A DNA stretch of 6,349 nucleotides. It comes from an uncultured Oscillospiraceae bacterium (GTDB taxonomy: Bacteria > Bacillota > Clostridia > Oscillospirales > Acutalibacteraceae). The stretch lies in assembly GCA_958451705.1 (NCBI GenBank), contig CAUDRD010000102.1:1-6349 (forward strand), read 5' to 3'. A program made the position numbers and the translations under genes. Of the stretch, positions 1 to 6,039 are shown one piece after another; the first letter of the stretch is position 1; every line of letters begins with the position of its first letter. A model generated the notes under the pieces. It saw only the letters and a program-made list of their open reading frames with translations, was not told the DNA's origin and did not search any database.

Positions 1-1827
1 AGATTTTATACTCTTTCTTATTTCCTTTTTCGTCATACCCACCTTCTGCATAATATCGAACCTTGACTGATCCTCATAGCCTTCAGAAACCTGCTTATAG
101 TAGATAATTAGAACCGCCGCAAAAATAAAGACAATTCCGAGAAGAACCCCAAGGAAGAACAATCCGCCGTAAAGGCCATAGAATCCTGCTCTTTCTGCCG
201 ATATTCCTTCACATAAAATGTAGAAATCTTTGTCCCCTGTTTCGCTTATAGCCTTTCTCTGAACGGTTAGCATTTCGTTTGAGAGTGTCTTTTCAAGGGC
301 GATTTGTGTATCATCATCCAAATCAAGGTCAAAGGCGTAAAACCAACTGTACTGGATGATTGAATCACCCTTGTTATTTTTATACTCTTTAATGGGCTCT
401 ACCTTTTCACTGAAATCCGATACAAAAATGCACATACTGGGGAACACCTGCATTGCGTCAACGCCGTTATCAACAAAATCGGTAACCTTTTCTTTTATTT
501 TTAGAGGCTCGCCGTCACCGATGGCAATAGTTGAATTATCATATTTTCCCAGTTTAGTTGTGTATATCAGTGCTTCATCTTCTGCAAGGGTTACGTTTTT
601 ACCCATTAAACGGTTGTAATCTTCAATAGGTACTATGAATATCTGCCAAACATCAGAGTATTCCGTAAAGTTATTTATATCGCTTACATCGACAACACCG
701 TCTGCAACATCGTATCCCGGAAGAGCGGCAACGCGGTAATCAAGAATATTTTTAGGCTCTCCCCCCTGTTTTTCCGATTTCTCCAAAGCAATAGAGCGGA
801 TTGTTTCAAGTCTCTCTGAACTGATTTCTTCAAAGTTTTCAGCGTTGACCTGAATATTGATGTGTCTGGGATACCTCACGCGGAGGCTATCCTCAGTGCC
901 TATATAAAGGCAAACGGTAGAGGAAACCATAACGAGAACCATAGTACAGAGAATACAGATTGAAGCAAGTCCCGCACCGTTTCGCTTCATACGGTAAATC
1001 ATAGAAGAAACGGAAACAAAATGGTTTGTCTTGTAATAATACTTTTTGTTTTTCTGAAGTATTTTGCAAATAGCCACTGAACCTGCCACAAAGAGAAGAT
1101 AAGTTGCGATAATTACCATTACAACAGCTACAAAAAACCATGTAAGAGCACTTATTGGATTTTCTATGGAAACAGCAAGATAATAGGCTCCGCCTAAGAT
1201 TACCGCACCTGCCAAAGCCAAAATCCAGTTAGCCTTAGGCGGCTTCTCGCCGGCTTTTTCGCTGTGAAGCAGTTCAATGGGATTTGTAAGATGAATCTGA
1301 CGAAGAGTGTTAATGAAAATAAGAAGAAAAATTCCTGCAAAGAGCAATGCAGTCTGCCAAATGGATGATATATTAACGGTCATTCCAAACTGAGCTGTTC
1401 CGTCAAGAATTTTAATAAGGCAGAGCTCGGCAAGCTTTGAAAAGACGATACCTGCAAAAATACCGCATACAATGGAAATAACCGCAATAAATAGGCTTTC
1501 CCACATTAAAACTATGGCAAGATTTTTCTTGCCCATACCGAGGATATTGTAAAGGCCGAATTCCTTTTTTCTTCTTCTGAGAAGAAACGAGTTTGTATAG
1601 AACAGGAAAATCAGAGAGAAAACACTCATTACCCCGAATCCCATGCCGAGAAATCCCTGAATCTCAGAGCCGCCTCGCATATTTTTGATAGTGTCGCTGG
1701 AAGTTAAAAAGGAAATGATATATGTCATCATAACCATGCCTATACAGGTTAAGATGTAAGGGGTATAAAGCTTTTTATTCTTCTTTATTCCCGTAAAGGC
1801 AAGCTTTTCATAAAATCCTATTTTCAT
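1..1827 (-). CDS. BceB-like ABC transporter permease, antimicrobial peptide sensing/resistance (C-terminus beyond window)
   Basis: Membrane subunit of a peptide-detoxifying ABC transporter of the BceAB/FtsX-MacB permease class. The frame is open for 609 codons from ATG 1827 to the window edge. Hydrophobic segments lie near residues 21-42, 57-82, 103-129, 154-173, 200-220, 228-249, 284-309 and 550-576: seven helices, then a soluble outer-face domain of about 240 residues (310-548), then helix 8. This is the BceB layout (10 helices, large loop between 7 and 8), so two helices and roughly 40-70 residues should lie beyond the edge. FtsX-family signatures are visible: RRRKKEFGLYNILGM at 84-98 and VGMTKKEIRKSIK at 596-608. 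In the family the loop binds peptide or peptide-lipid complexes and the permease also controls the partner kinase. Start: ATG overlaps the ATPase stop (ATGA), with GGTGAG 5 nt upstream, implying translational coupling. The substrate cannot be read from the sequence. Confidence 0.94.
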   Translation of the reverse strand, partial: MKIGFYEKLAFTGIKKNKKLYTPYILTCIGMVMMTYIISFLTSSDTIKNMRGGSEIQGFLGMGFGVMSVFSLIFLFYTNSFLLRRRKKEFGLYNILGMGKKNLAIVLMWESLFIAVISIVCGIFAGIVFSKLAELCLIKILDGTAQFGMTVNISSIWQTALLFAGIFLLIFINTLRQIHLTNPIELLHSEKAGEKPPKANWILALAGAVILGGAYYLAVSIENPISALTWFFVAVVMVIIATYLLFVAGSVAICKILQKNKKYYYKTNHFVSVSSMIYRMKRNGAGLASICILCTMVLVMVSSTVCLYIGTEDSLRVRYPRHINIQVNAENFEEISSERLETIRSIALEKSEKQGGEPKNILDYRVAALPGYDVADGVVDVSDINNFTEYSDVWQIFIVPIEDYNRLMGKNVTLAEDEALIYTTKLGKYDNSTIAIGDGEPLKIKEKVTDFVDNGVDAMQVFPSMCIFVSDFSEKVEPIKEYKNNKGDSIIQYSWFYAFDLDLDDDTQIALEKTLSNEMLTVQRKAISETGDKDFYILCEGISAERAGFYGLYGGLFFLGVLLGIVFIFAAVLIIYYKQVSEGYEDQSRFDIMQKVGMTKKEIRKSIKS

Positions 1828-2588
1828 TTGCGCTCACCGCCTGTTGCAAGAAGAGTAAGGGTATCTGAAATCTTCTGGTAGAATTCATTTTCGGTGCTGT
1901 CGCCTTTATAAATCTGATGGAATACCTCTCCGTCCTTTATGAACAGCACACGTCCCGCATGGCTTGCGGCTTTAACGGAATGAGTAACCATAAGCACCGT
2001 TTGTCCGGCAGCGTTGATCTTTTCGAAAAGTCCCAGAAGCTCATCGGTGGCTTTTGAGTCAAGTGCTCCCGTAGGTTCATCGGCAAGGACAAGTCTCGGA
2101 TTTGTTATAAGCGCTCTCGCAACAGCGGCGCGCTGCTTTTGTCCGCCAGATACCTCATAGGGATACTTTTTAAGAAGATTAGTTATTCCGAGAGTTTCAG
2201 CTATAGGCTTTATTCTCTCTTTCATCTCATTAGGATTCTTTCCCGCAAGAACAAGGGGAAGATATATATTATCTTCAAGTGAAAAAGTGTCAAGAAGATT
2301 AAAATCCTGAAAGACGAAGCCTAAGTTATCGCGGCGGAAAGAAGCGATTGCAGATTCCTTTATTTTTGATAAATCGTGTCCGTCAAGCCTTACGCTGCCT
2401 CCTGTGGGCTTATCAAGAGCCGCAAGGATGTTGAGCAGGGTTGTTTTGCCTGAACCCGATTCACCCATAATTGCAACGTATTCCCCTTCTTCAACTCTGA
2501 AGGATACGTTTTTCAGGGCCTCAACTTTATTTCCGACAAAGCGGGTTGTATATGTTTTTTTAAGTGCGTCTACTTCCAAAATACTCAT
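1824..2588 (-). CDS. BceA-like ABC transporter ATP-binding protein
   Basis: Cytoplasmic ATPase that powers the adjacent permease; 254 residues, the usual length for the MacB/LolD/BceA class. All ATPase motifs are intact: Walker A GESGSGKT at 42-49, Q-loop Q94 in VFQDFNLLD, signature VSGGQ at 146-150 (V replaces the usual L, common in this class), Walker B LVLADE at 166-171 with catalytic E171, D-loop ALD at 175-177 and switch histidine H203 in VTHS. The N-terminus (LEVDALKKTY) is the standard start of these subunits. An excellent ribosome site, AAAGGAGG, lies 9 nt before the ATG. The gene is preceded by a 113-nt gap with a BceR-type operator and its own promoter candidate, and it overlaps the permease gene by 4 nt, so the two form a separately inducible transcription unit within the module. 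Bacitracin-type or lantibiotic resistance is the family role; the specific substrate is inference. Confidence 0.97.
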   Translation of the reverse strand: MSILEVDALKKTYTTRFVGNKVEALKNVSFRVEEGEYVAIMGESGSGKTTLLNILAALDKPTGGSVRLDGHDLSKIKESAIASFRRDNLGFVFQDFNLLDTFSLEDNIYLPLVLAGKNPNEMKERIKPIAETLGITNLLKKYPYEVSGGQKQRAAVARALITNPRLVLADEPTGALDSKATDELLGLFEKINAAGQTVLMVTHSVKAASHAGRVLFIKDGEVFHQIYKGDSTENEFYQKISDTLTLLATGGERK

Positions 2589-2619
2589 AGACTTTTGCCT
2601 CCTTTTCTTTTTTGCAGCC

Positions 2620-2630
2620 CTATTGTAGCA
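2620..2630 (-). promoter_or_regulatory. Candidate extended -10 promoter of the ABC transporter genes
   Basis: On the minus strand, TGC-TACAAT (2630-2622) is an extended -10 element (TGn plus 5 of 6 matches to TATAAT), 33 nt before the ATPase ATG. No good -35 hexamer sits 16-18 nt upstream (that position reads GGAGGC, inside an AGGCGCCT palindrome at 2641-2648). A weak -35 is expected for a promoter that depends on an activator, and the activator site is centred about 75 bp upstream of the inferred start near 2615. Confidence 0.5.
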
Positions 2631-2660
2631 AAAAAGGGAAAGGCGCCTCCATAGTATCGG

Positions 2661-2698
2661 CTTACATTTCCCCGCTTGTTTCTTACACTTTTGTAAGA
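2661..2698 (-). promoter_or_regulatory. BceR-type operator plus downstream half-site for the ABC genes
   Basis: A perfect inverted repeat with 7-bp arms and a 4-nt centre, TCTTACA-CTTT-TGTAAGA, occupies 2681-2698 just after the kinase stop codon. Its core TTACA-N4-TGTAA is exactly the consensus TNACA-N4-TGTAA reported for BceR-like response regulators. A third half-site (TGTAAG on the minus strand, 2666-2661) repeats the proximal half-site with a 21-bp period, two helical turns. It probably binds the phosphorylated response regulator encoded at 3707-4381 and activates the ATPase-permease genes. A terminator is unlikely because no T-run follows the dyad on the minus strand. Confidence 0.75.
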
Positions 2699-2701
2699 TG
2701 T

Positions 2702-3694
2702 TTATTCAACTTTCAGTTCCTGCTTATTAAGATCTATCCTTATAATAGTTCCGCTGTCAAGAGAAGAATTCGCCGTTATACTGTGGCCTAAATTATCACA
2801 TATGCATTTGCATAAATAAAGACCCAATCCGCTGGCTTTTTTATCGCTGCGTCCGTTGTAGCCTGTGTATCCCTTTTCAAAGATACGTGGTAAATCCTCC
2901 GGAGCTATTCCGATACCTGTATCCCTGATACAGAGAATCTTAGGCTCTTCAATGTCGATTGTCACATCTCCGCCGGACGGAGTGTATTTTACGGCGTTTG
3001 ATAAAAGCTGCTCTATTACAAAGGAAAGCCATTTTTCATCGGTGAGCACCTTAACATTTAAAGGCTCGTACTGAAGTTTTATCTTTTTCCGTATAAACTG
3101 GGACGCAAACTTTTTTACGCATCCCTTTACAATTTCATCAAGGTCGTAATCTTTAAAAACATAGTCTGTAGAGTCTGAGTCCATACGCAAAAAGGTCATT
3201 ACCATTTCAACATACTGCTCAATTCGGAACAGATCCTCGTAAATCTGCCTTGCTACGTCGGAGTCCTCGTTTTGCAAAGTAAGACGCATGGAAGCAATGG
3301 GCGTTTTAATCTGATGCACCCAGGTGGTATAATAATCGACCGTATCCTGATAATGCAGGTCTGCTCTTGTTTGGAGTTCCTTTATCTCTTCCTTTAAAGA
3401 TTCAATTATATTCTGATAGTCTATATCGTCCTGGGTTTCGAAAGGCGGAAAATGCTCCATTAAAGCGGAGCTGAGCTTTTGTATTTCATCAAGTCGCTTA
3501 TGTTTTCTGTAAGCTCTTTTATAATCTAAAAACAGAATAACGGCACCTATGAGCAGACATATAGTCGCAGGATAGAGCACGGCTTTCAGGGGCAGATTGT
3601 AGAGAAAAAAGACGCTTAAAAAAATAAAGGTAAAAAGAAAAAATACGAAGATTCCTTTTTTCCTCACTTTTAAATACATAGAAAAGAATTTCAT
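2702..3694 (-). CDS. BceS-like intramembrane-sensing histidine kinase
   Basis: Sensor kinase of the module, 330 residues, typical for the BceS class. Two membrane helices near residues 14-34 and 39-58 are joined by only a few outer residues, so there is no extracellular sensor domain. In this family the signal comes through the partner ABC permease. After a charged linker and helical region (about 60-115), the dimerisation domain carries the phospho-accepting H127 in WVHQIKTPI. The ATPase domain has the N-box EQLLSNAVKYT (228-238, N233), G1 box DTGIGI (258-263), F-box IFEKGYTG (271-278) and G2 SGLGLYL (288-294). Nothing essential is missing. Start: ATG 3694 is 12 nt after the regulator stop; the ribosome site AGAGGAG overlaps that stop (TAAGAGGAG), so translation is probably coupled. 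It should phosphorylate the regulator encoded immediately upstream. Confidence 0.97.
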   Translation of the reverse strand: MKFFSMYLKVRKKGIFVFFLFTFIFLSVFFLYNLPLKAVLYPATICLLIGAVILFLDYKRAYRKHKRLDEIQKLSSALMEHFPPFETQDDIDYQNIIESLKEEIKELQTRADLHYQDTVDYYTTWVHQIKTPIASMRLTLQNEDSDVARQIYEDLFRIEQYVEMVMTFLRMDSDSTDYVFKDYDLDEIVKGCVKKFASQFIRKKIKLQYEPLNVKVLTDEKWLSFVIEQLLSNAVKYTPSGGDVTIDIEEPKILCIRDTGIGIAPEDLPRIFEKGYTGYNGRSDKKASGLGLYLCKCICDNLGHSITANSSLDSGTIIRIDLNKQELKVE

Positions 3695-3706
3695 TTTTAA
3701 CTCCTC

Positions 3707-4381
3707 TTAAATTACCATGTATCCTATACCGAATTTTGTGGTAATAAAATCTTTAAGTCCCGAAGAATCAAGCTTTTTTCTTAGTCGGTTTACGTTTACC
3801 GTTAAGGTGTTCTCATCTACAAAGCTGTCGGTTTCCCAAAGCTTTTCCATAAGCTTTTCACGGCTTACTATCTTCCCCTTGCTTTCCATTAATGCCAGCA
3901 AAATGCGGTATTCGTTTTTTGTAAGAGATATTTTTTCTTCCTTATAGGTAAGGGTGTTATCACCGGTATTAAGAATAGCTCCTCTATGCTCCAGAATCGG
4001 AACAGAAGAGGCAAAATCATAGGTACGGCGGAGCATTGCCTGAATTTTCGCCATAAGTACGCTTTGGTCAAAGGGTTTTGCTATAAAGTCATCTGCACCC
4101 ATATTCATTGCCATAACGATATTCATATTATCAGAAGCAGAGGAAATAAATACAATTGGTACTTTCGAGACCTTTCGTATTTCGCTGCACCAGTGATAAC
4201 CGTTAAAAAACGGCAAAGTGATATCGAGAAGCACTAAATGTGGATCATATTCTGAAAACTCTGACAGAACGTTTCTGAAATTTTGGACACACTTTGCGCT
4301 TAAATTCCACATCTGAGCCTGTTTCTGAATTGCTCCGGCAATGCCGGGATCATCTTCAACTATTAAAATTCTGTATATCAT
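3707..4381 (-). CDS. BceR-like OmpR-family response regulator
   Basis: DNA-binding response regulator, 224 residues, the normal length for the OmpR/PhoB family. The receiver domain (about 1-118) has the acidic pocket E9-D10-D11, phospho-acceptor D53 in LLDITLP, S80 at the Thr/Ser switch position, and K102 in AKPF. The winged-helix domain (about 127-224) has the expected LTKNEYRILLAL entry helices, the DENTLTVNVNRLRKKL recognition region (189-204) and the closing GIGYMVI wing strand. It is the first gene of the minus-strand cluster and is followed 12 nt later by its kinase. The ribosome site AAGGA lies about 7-8 nt before the ATG. By family it should bind TNACA-N4-TGTAA, and one perfect match lies in front of the transporter genes (2681-2698); no match to that motif is seen upstream of its own gene. 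Confidence 0.97.
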   Translation of the reverse strand: MIYRILIVEDDPGIAGAIQKQAQMWNLSAKCVQNFRNVLSEFSEYDPHLVLLDITLPFFNGYHWCSEIRKVSKVPIVFISSASDNMNIVMAMNMGADDFIAKPFDQSVLMAKIQAMLRRTYDFASSVPILEHRGAILNTGDNTLTYKEEKISLTKNEYRILLALMESKGKIVSREKLMEKLWETDSFVDENTLTVNVNRLRKKLDSSGLKDFITTKFGIGYMVI

Positions 4382-4412
4382 TTAAAATTCCTTCTTCTAA
4401 ATCTCTTTAAAA

Positions 4413-4433
4413 CAGCGGGTATAAACCCGGCTG
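4413..4433 (-). other. Stem-loop near the 5' end of the regulator leader
   Basis: The minus-strand transcript can form an 8-bp stem with one bulged base: CAGC(C)GGGT, a four-base loop TTAT, then ACCCGCTG, followed by TTTTAAAG. If transcription starts near 4439, as the best promoter candidate suggests, the hairpin begins within about 6 nt of the 5' end. That position fits an mRNA-stabilising hairpin; the short T-run after it also permits a weak attenuator. Confidence 0.45.
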
Positions 4434-4445
4434 CTTCTCTAATTT

Positions 4446-4474
4446 TTTATATCACAAATTATCAGCAAATACAA
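4446..4474 (-). promoter_or_regulatory. Candidate promoter of the regulator-kinase transcript
   Basis: On the minus strand, TTGTAT (4474-4469, 3 of 6 to TTGACA) and TATAAA (4451-4446, 5 of 6 to TATAAT) are separated by 17 nt, the optimal spacing, and would start transcription near 4439, about 57 nt before the regulator ATG. The -35 lies inside one arm of the inverted repeat at 4467-4486, so a protein bound there would compete with RNA polymerase. Confidence 0.4.
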
Positions 4475-4486
4475 CACTTTGTATTT
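4467..4486. promoter_or_regulatory. Perfect inverted repeat, candidate operator in the divergent control region
   Basis: AAATACAA-CACT-TTGTATTT is a perfect dyad with 8-bp arms and a 4-nt centre in the space between the divergent regulator and oxidoreductase genes. It covers the -35 candidate of the regulator transcript and ends 1 nt before a TATAAT facing the oxidoreductase. Its half-sites resemble the transporter operator (ACA/TGT core) but the core spacing is 6 rather than 4, so it may bind a different regulator or bind the Bce regulator weakly. Confidence 0.5.
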
Positions 4487-4487
4487 C

Positions 4488-4493
4488 TATAAT
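4488..4493 (+). promoter_or_regulatory. Candidate -10 of the oxidoreductase promoter
   Basis: A perfect TATAAT facing the oxidoreductase, about 98 nt before its ATG. No recognisable -35 lies 16-18 nt upstream (candidates match TTGACA at only 1-2 positions), and that place is taken by the inverted repeat at 4467-4486, which would fit activator-dependent initiation. AT-richness of the region means a chance match is possible. Confidence 0.35.
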
Positions 4494-4566
4494 ACATAAA
4501 TGACATACGAACTTTTTGAAAAATATATCTGTACTACGCCATATTATCCATAAAAAAGCAAATACT

Positions 4567-4581
4567 ACCCTTTGAAAGGGT
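4567..4581 (+). promoter_or_regulatory. Palindrome covering the oxidoreductase ribosome binding site
   Basis: ACCCTTT-G-AAAGGGT is a perfect palindrome with 7-bp arms around one base. Its right half is the Shine-Dalgarno sequence (AAAGGG at 4575-4580, 10 nt before ATG 4591). In RNA it can fold as a 6-bp stem with a TGA loop that pairs the ribosome site; in DNA it could be an operator. No T-run follows, so it is not a terminator. Confidence 0.5.
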
Positions 4582-4590
4582 GAAATAAAA

Positions 4591-5889
4591 ATGGATTTTT
4601 TATGGACAAAAGATATAGAGCAGGTTTCATTTCCGGAATTAAAATCTGATATTGACACTGATGTAATAGTAATAGGCGGAGGAATGGCCGGAATACTCTG
4701 TGCAATGGAGCTGCAAAAAGCGGGAGCCGACTATGTTCTTCTTGAGGGCAGAAAAATTGGCCACGGTATAACAAAAGGCACTACCGCCGTTCTCACGGCT
4801 CAGCACGATACACTATATCAGGATATGATTAAAAAATTCGGTAAGGAAAAAGCGAGGCTCTACCTTGAGGCAAACCTTGAAGCAGTAAAAAAATTTCGTA
4901 ATCTTTCAAAGGACATTTCCTGCGATTTTGAAGAGAAACCCTCTGTTATGTACTCCACCGACAGCCGCAGTCTGATGGAACGAGAAGCTCAAGCTGTAAA
5001 ATCCCTTGGCTTTGACGCTGAGTTTACTGATGATATAGACTTACCTGTAGAAATTGCAGGAGCAGTAATCTATCCCGGAATGGCCCAGTTTCATCCACTT
5101 AAATTTCTTTACTCTGCTGCAAAGGGGTTAAATATCTACGAGAACACCTTTGTGAGAAAAATTGAGGGAACTACTGCCATTACCGACAGAGGAAGAATTA
5201 AAGGCAAAAAAATAATCATTGCCACACATTTCCCATTTGTAAATAGCCATGGAATGTATTTCATGAAGCTTTACCAAAAGCGTTCCTATGTTATCGCCTA
5301 TGAGAACACTGATCCCCTTAATATGACTGTAGAGGATATAGGCGAAAACGGCTTTTATATGCGAAATTATAAAAATCTGCTGCTTATAGGCGGAGGAGAT
5401 CACAGAACTGGAAAGCAGGGCGGCGGATACAAAGCGGTATCGGATTTTGCGGAAAAATATTTTCCTGGTTCCAAAGAAAAATACCGCTGGTCAAATCAGG
5501 ACTGCGTAAGCCTTGACGGTATTCCGTATATCGGAAAGTACAGTCCTTCCCTCCCCGACGTGTATGTTGCCTGTGGATTTAATCTTTGGGGTATGACAAC
5601 ATCCATGTATGCATCTGAAATGTTGACGGATTTAGCTATGGGTAAGAAAAACAGATATGCAGAAGTTTTTGACACAGGCCGCAGCATGATTACCACTCAG
5701 CTTTTTTCAAACCTCGGCAACACATTTATTAATTTTTGCATTCCTACAGCAAAACGCTGCTCTCATTTAGGATGTGCTTTAAAATGGAATCCGTTAGAGC
5801 ATAGTTGGGACTGTTCATGTCACGGTTCAAGGTTTACGGAAAATGGAGAACTAATTGACAATCCAGCTATGAAAGATATCAATATTTAA
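4591..5889 (+). CDS. FAD-dependent oxidoreductase with short C-terminal Rieske [2Fe-2S] module
   Basis: Cytoplasmic flavoprotein, 432 residues, of the DAO (D-amino acid oxidase/GlpD-like) fold; there is no signal peptide or membrane helix. FAD binding: GGGMAG at 29-34 after strand VIVI, E52 at the end of the second strand, and the GHGITKGTTA loop at 57-66. The distal FAD-contact region is IPYIGKYSPSLPDVYVACGF (311-330) followed by the helix start NLWGMTTSMYASEML. The C-terminus binds a Rieske cluster: C390-S-H392 (RCSHLGC) and C408-S-C-H411 (DCSCHGSRF), with C395 and C410 in the positions that form the disulfide of classical Rieske proteins. The architecture resembles B. subtilis YhfW but is shorter; only a short linker separates the FAD domain from the cluster loops. 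Substrate and electron partner are unknown. The gene is monocistronic, divergent from the Bce regulator and ends at a terminator. The start is supported by AAAGGG 10 nt upstream. Confidence 0.95.
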   Translation: MDFLWTKDIEQVSFPELKSDIDTDVIVIGGGMAGILCAMELQKAGADYVLLEGRKIGHGITKGTTAVLTAQHDTLYQDMIKKFGKEKARLYLEANLEAVKKFRNLSKDISCDFEEKPSVMYSTDSRSLMEREAQAVKSLGFDAEFTDDIDLPVEIAGAVIYPGMAQFHPLKFLYSAAKGLNIYENTFVRKIEGTTAITDRGRIKGKKIIIATHFPFVNSHGMYFMKLYQKRSYVIAYENTDPLNMTVEDIGENGFYMRNYKNLLLIGGGDHRTGKQGGGYKAVSDFAEKYFPGSKEKYRWSNQDCVSLDGIPYIGKYSPSLPDVYVACGFNLWGMTTSMYASEMLTDLAMGKKNRYAEVFDTGRSMITTQLFSNLGNTFINFCIPTAKRCSHLGCALKWNPLEHSWDCSCHGSRFTENGELIDNPAMKDINI

Positions 5890-5904
5890 CTTAAGCCACA
5901 AAAG

Positions 5905-5944
5905 AAAAAGGGACCGAAATGCATTTGCACATCGGTCTCTTTTT
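5905..5944. terminator. Bidirectional intrinsic terminator between convergent genes
   Basis: A 13-bp stem (5905-5917 with 5932-5944, one G-U pair) is formed by AAAAAGGGACCGA and TCGGTCTCTTTTT. The A-run on the left and T-run on the right give a U-tract in both directions. It begins 15 nt after the oxidoreductase stop and lies 11 nt past the final TAG of the opposing DUF3795-like frame. The 14-nt loop contains the self-complementary AAATGCATTT (5918-5927). Confidence 0.88.
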
Positions 5945-5955
5945 ATTATTTTAAG

Positions 5956-6039
5956 CTATTTAACAGTTTTTCTAAGTTTAAGTTCTATCCCCTTTTCTGC
6001 CGCCGCTTCTTTTAATTGTTTAGAAGATAGTTTTGATCT
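5956..6039 (-). pseudogene. In-frame C-terminal remnant of the DUF3795-like gene, after a premature TAA
   Basis: After the TAA at 6042-6040, the same minus-strand frame continues for 27 codons to TAG at 5958-5956. The encoded tail is hydrophilic and helical (SSKQLKEAAAEK) and ends in GIELKLRK, a lysine/arginine-rich ending that I recall from full-length members of this family. It has no ATG or ribosome site of its own, and it stops just before the shared terminator, where a natural gene end is expected. The best reading is a former 3' end detached by a single nonsense change; no frameshift is needed. The family resemblance is from memory and untested. Confidence 0.55.

Noticed and set aside
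356..619. 87-codon plus-strand open frame antisense to the permease loop domain
   Set aside because: It overlaps the conserved permease frame and has no ribosome site; its serine-rich hydrophobic translation is typical antisense shadow sequence.
893..1141. 82-codon minus-strand open frame within the permease gene
   Set aside because: It lies on the same strand in another frame of an unmistakable membrane protein, has no ribosome site or recognisable domain and is a shadow.
2641..2648. AGGCGCCT palindrome near the -35 position of the transporter promoter
   Set aside because: Symmetry does not extend beyond 8 bp and there is no second copy nearby; a chance palindrome of this size is common.
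2681..2698. Dyad after the kinase stop read as a transcription terminator
   Set aside because: The stem is only 7 bp and AT-rich and is followed on the minus strand by AAACAAG, not a T-run. The match to the Bce operator motif explains it better.
4513..4523. TTTTT-G-AAAAA near-palindrome in the divergent region
   Set aside because: Simple AT run symmetry is expected by chance in this composition, and no promoter or gene boundary depends on it.
5128..5403. 91-codon minus-strand open frame antisense to the oxidoreductase
   Set aside because: It lies entirely within the FAD domain coding sequence, with no motif, ribosome site or promoter of its own.
5918..5927. AAATGCATTT in the terminator loop as a separate operator
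   Set aside because: It sits between convergent gene ends where there is no promoter to control; most likely incidental to the loop sequence.
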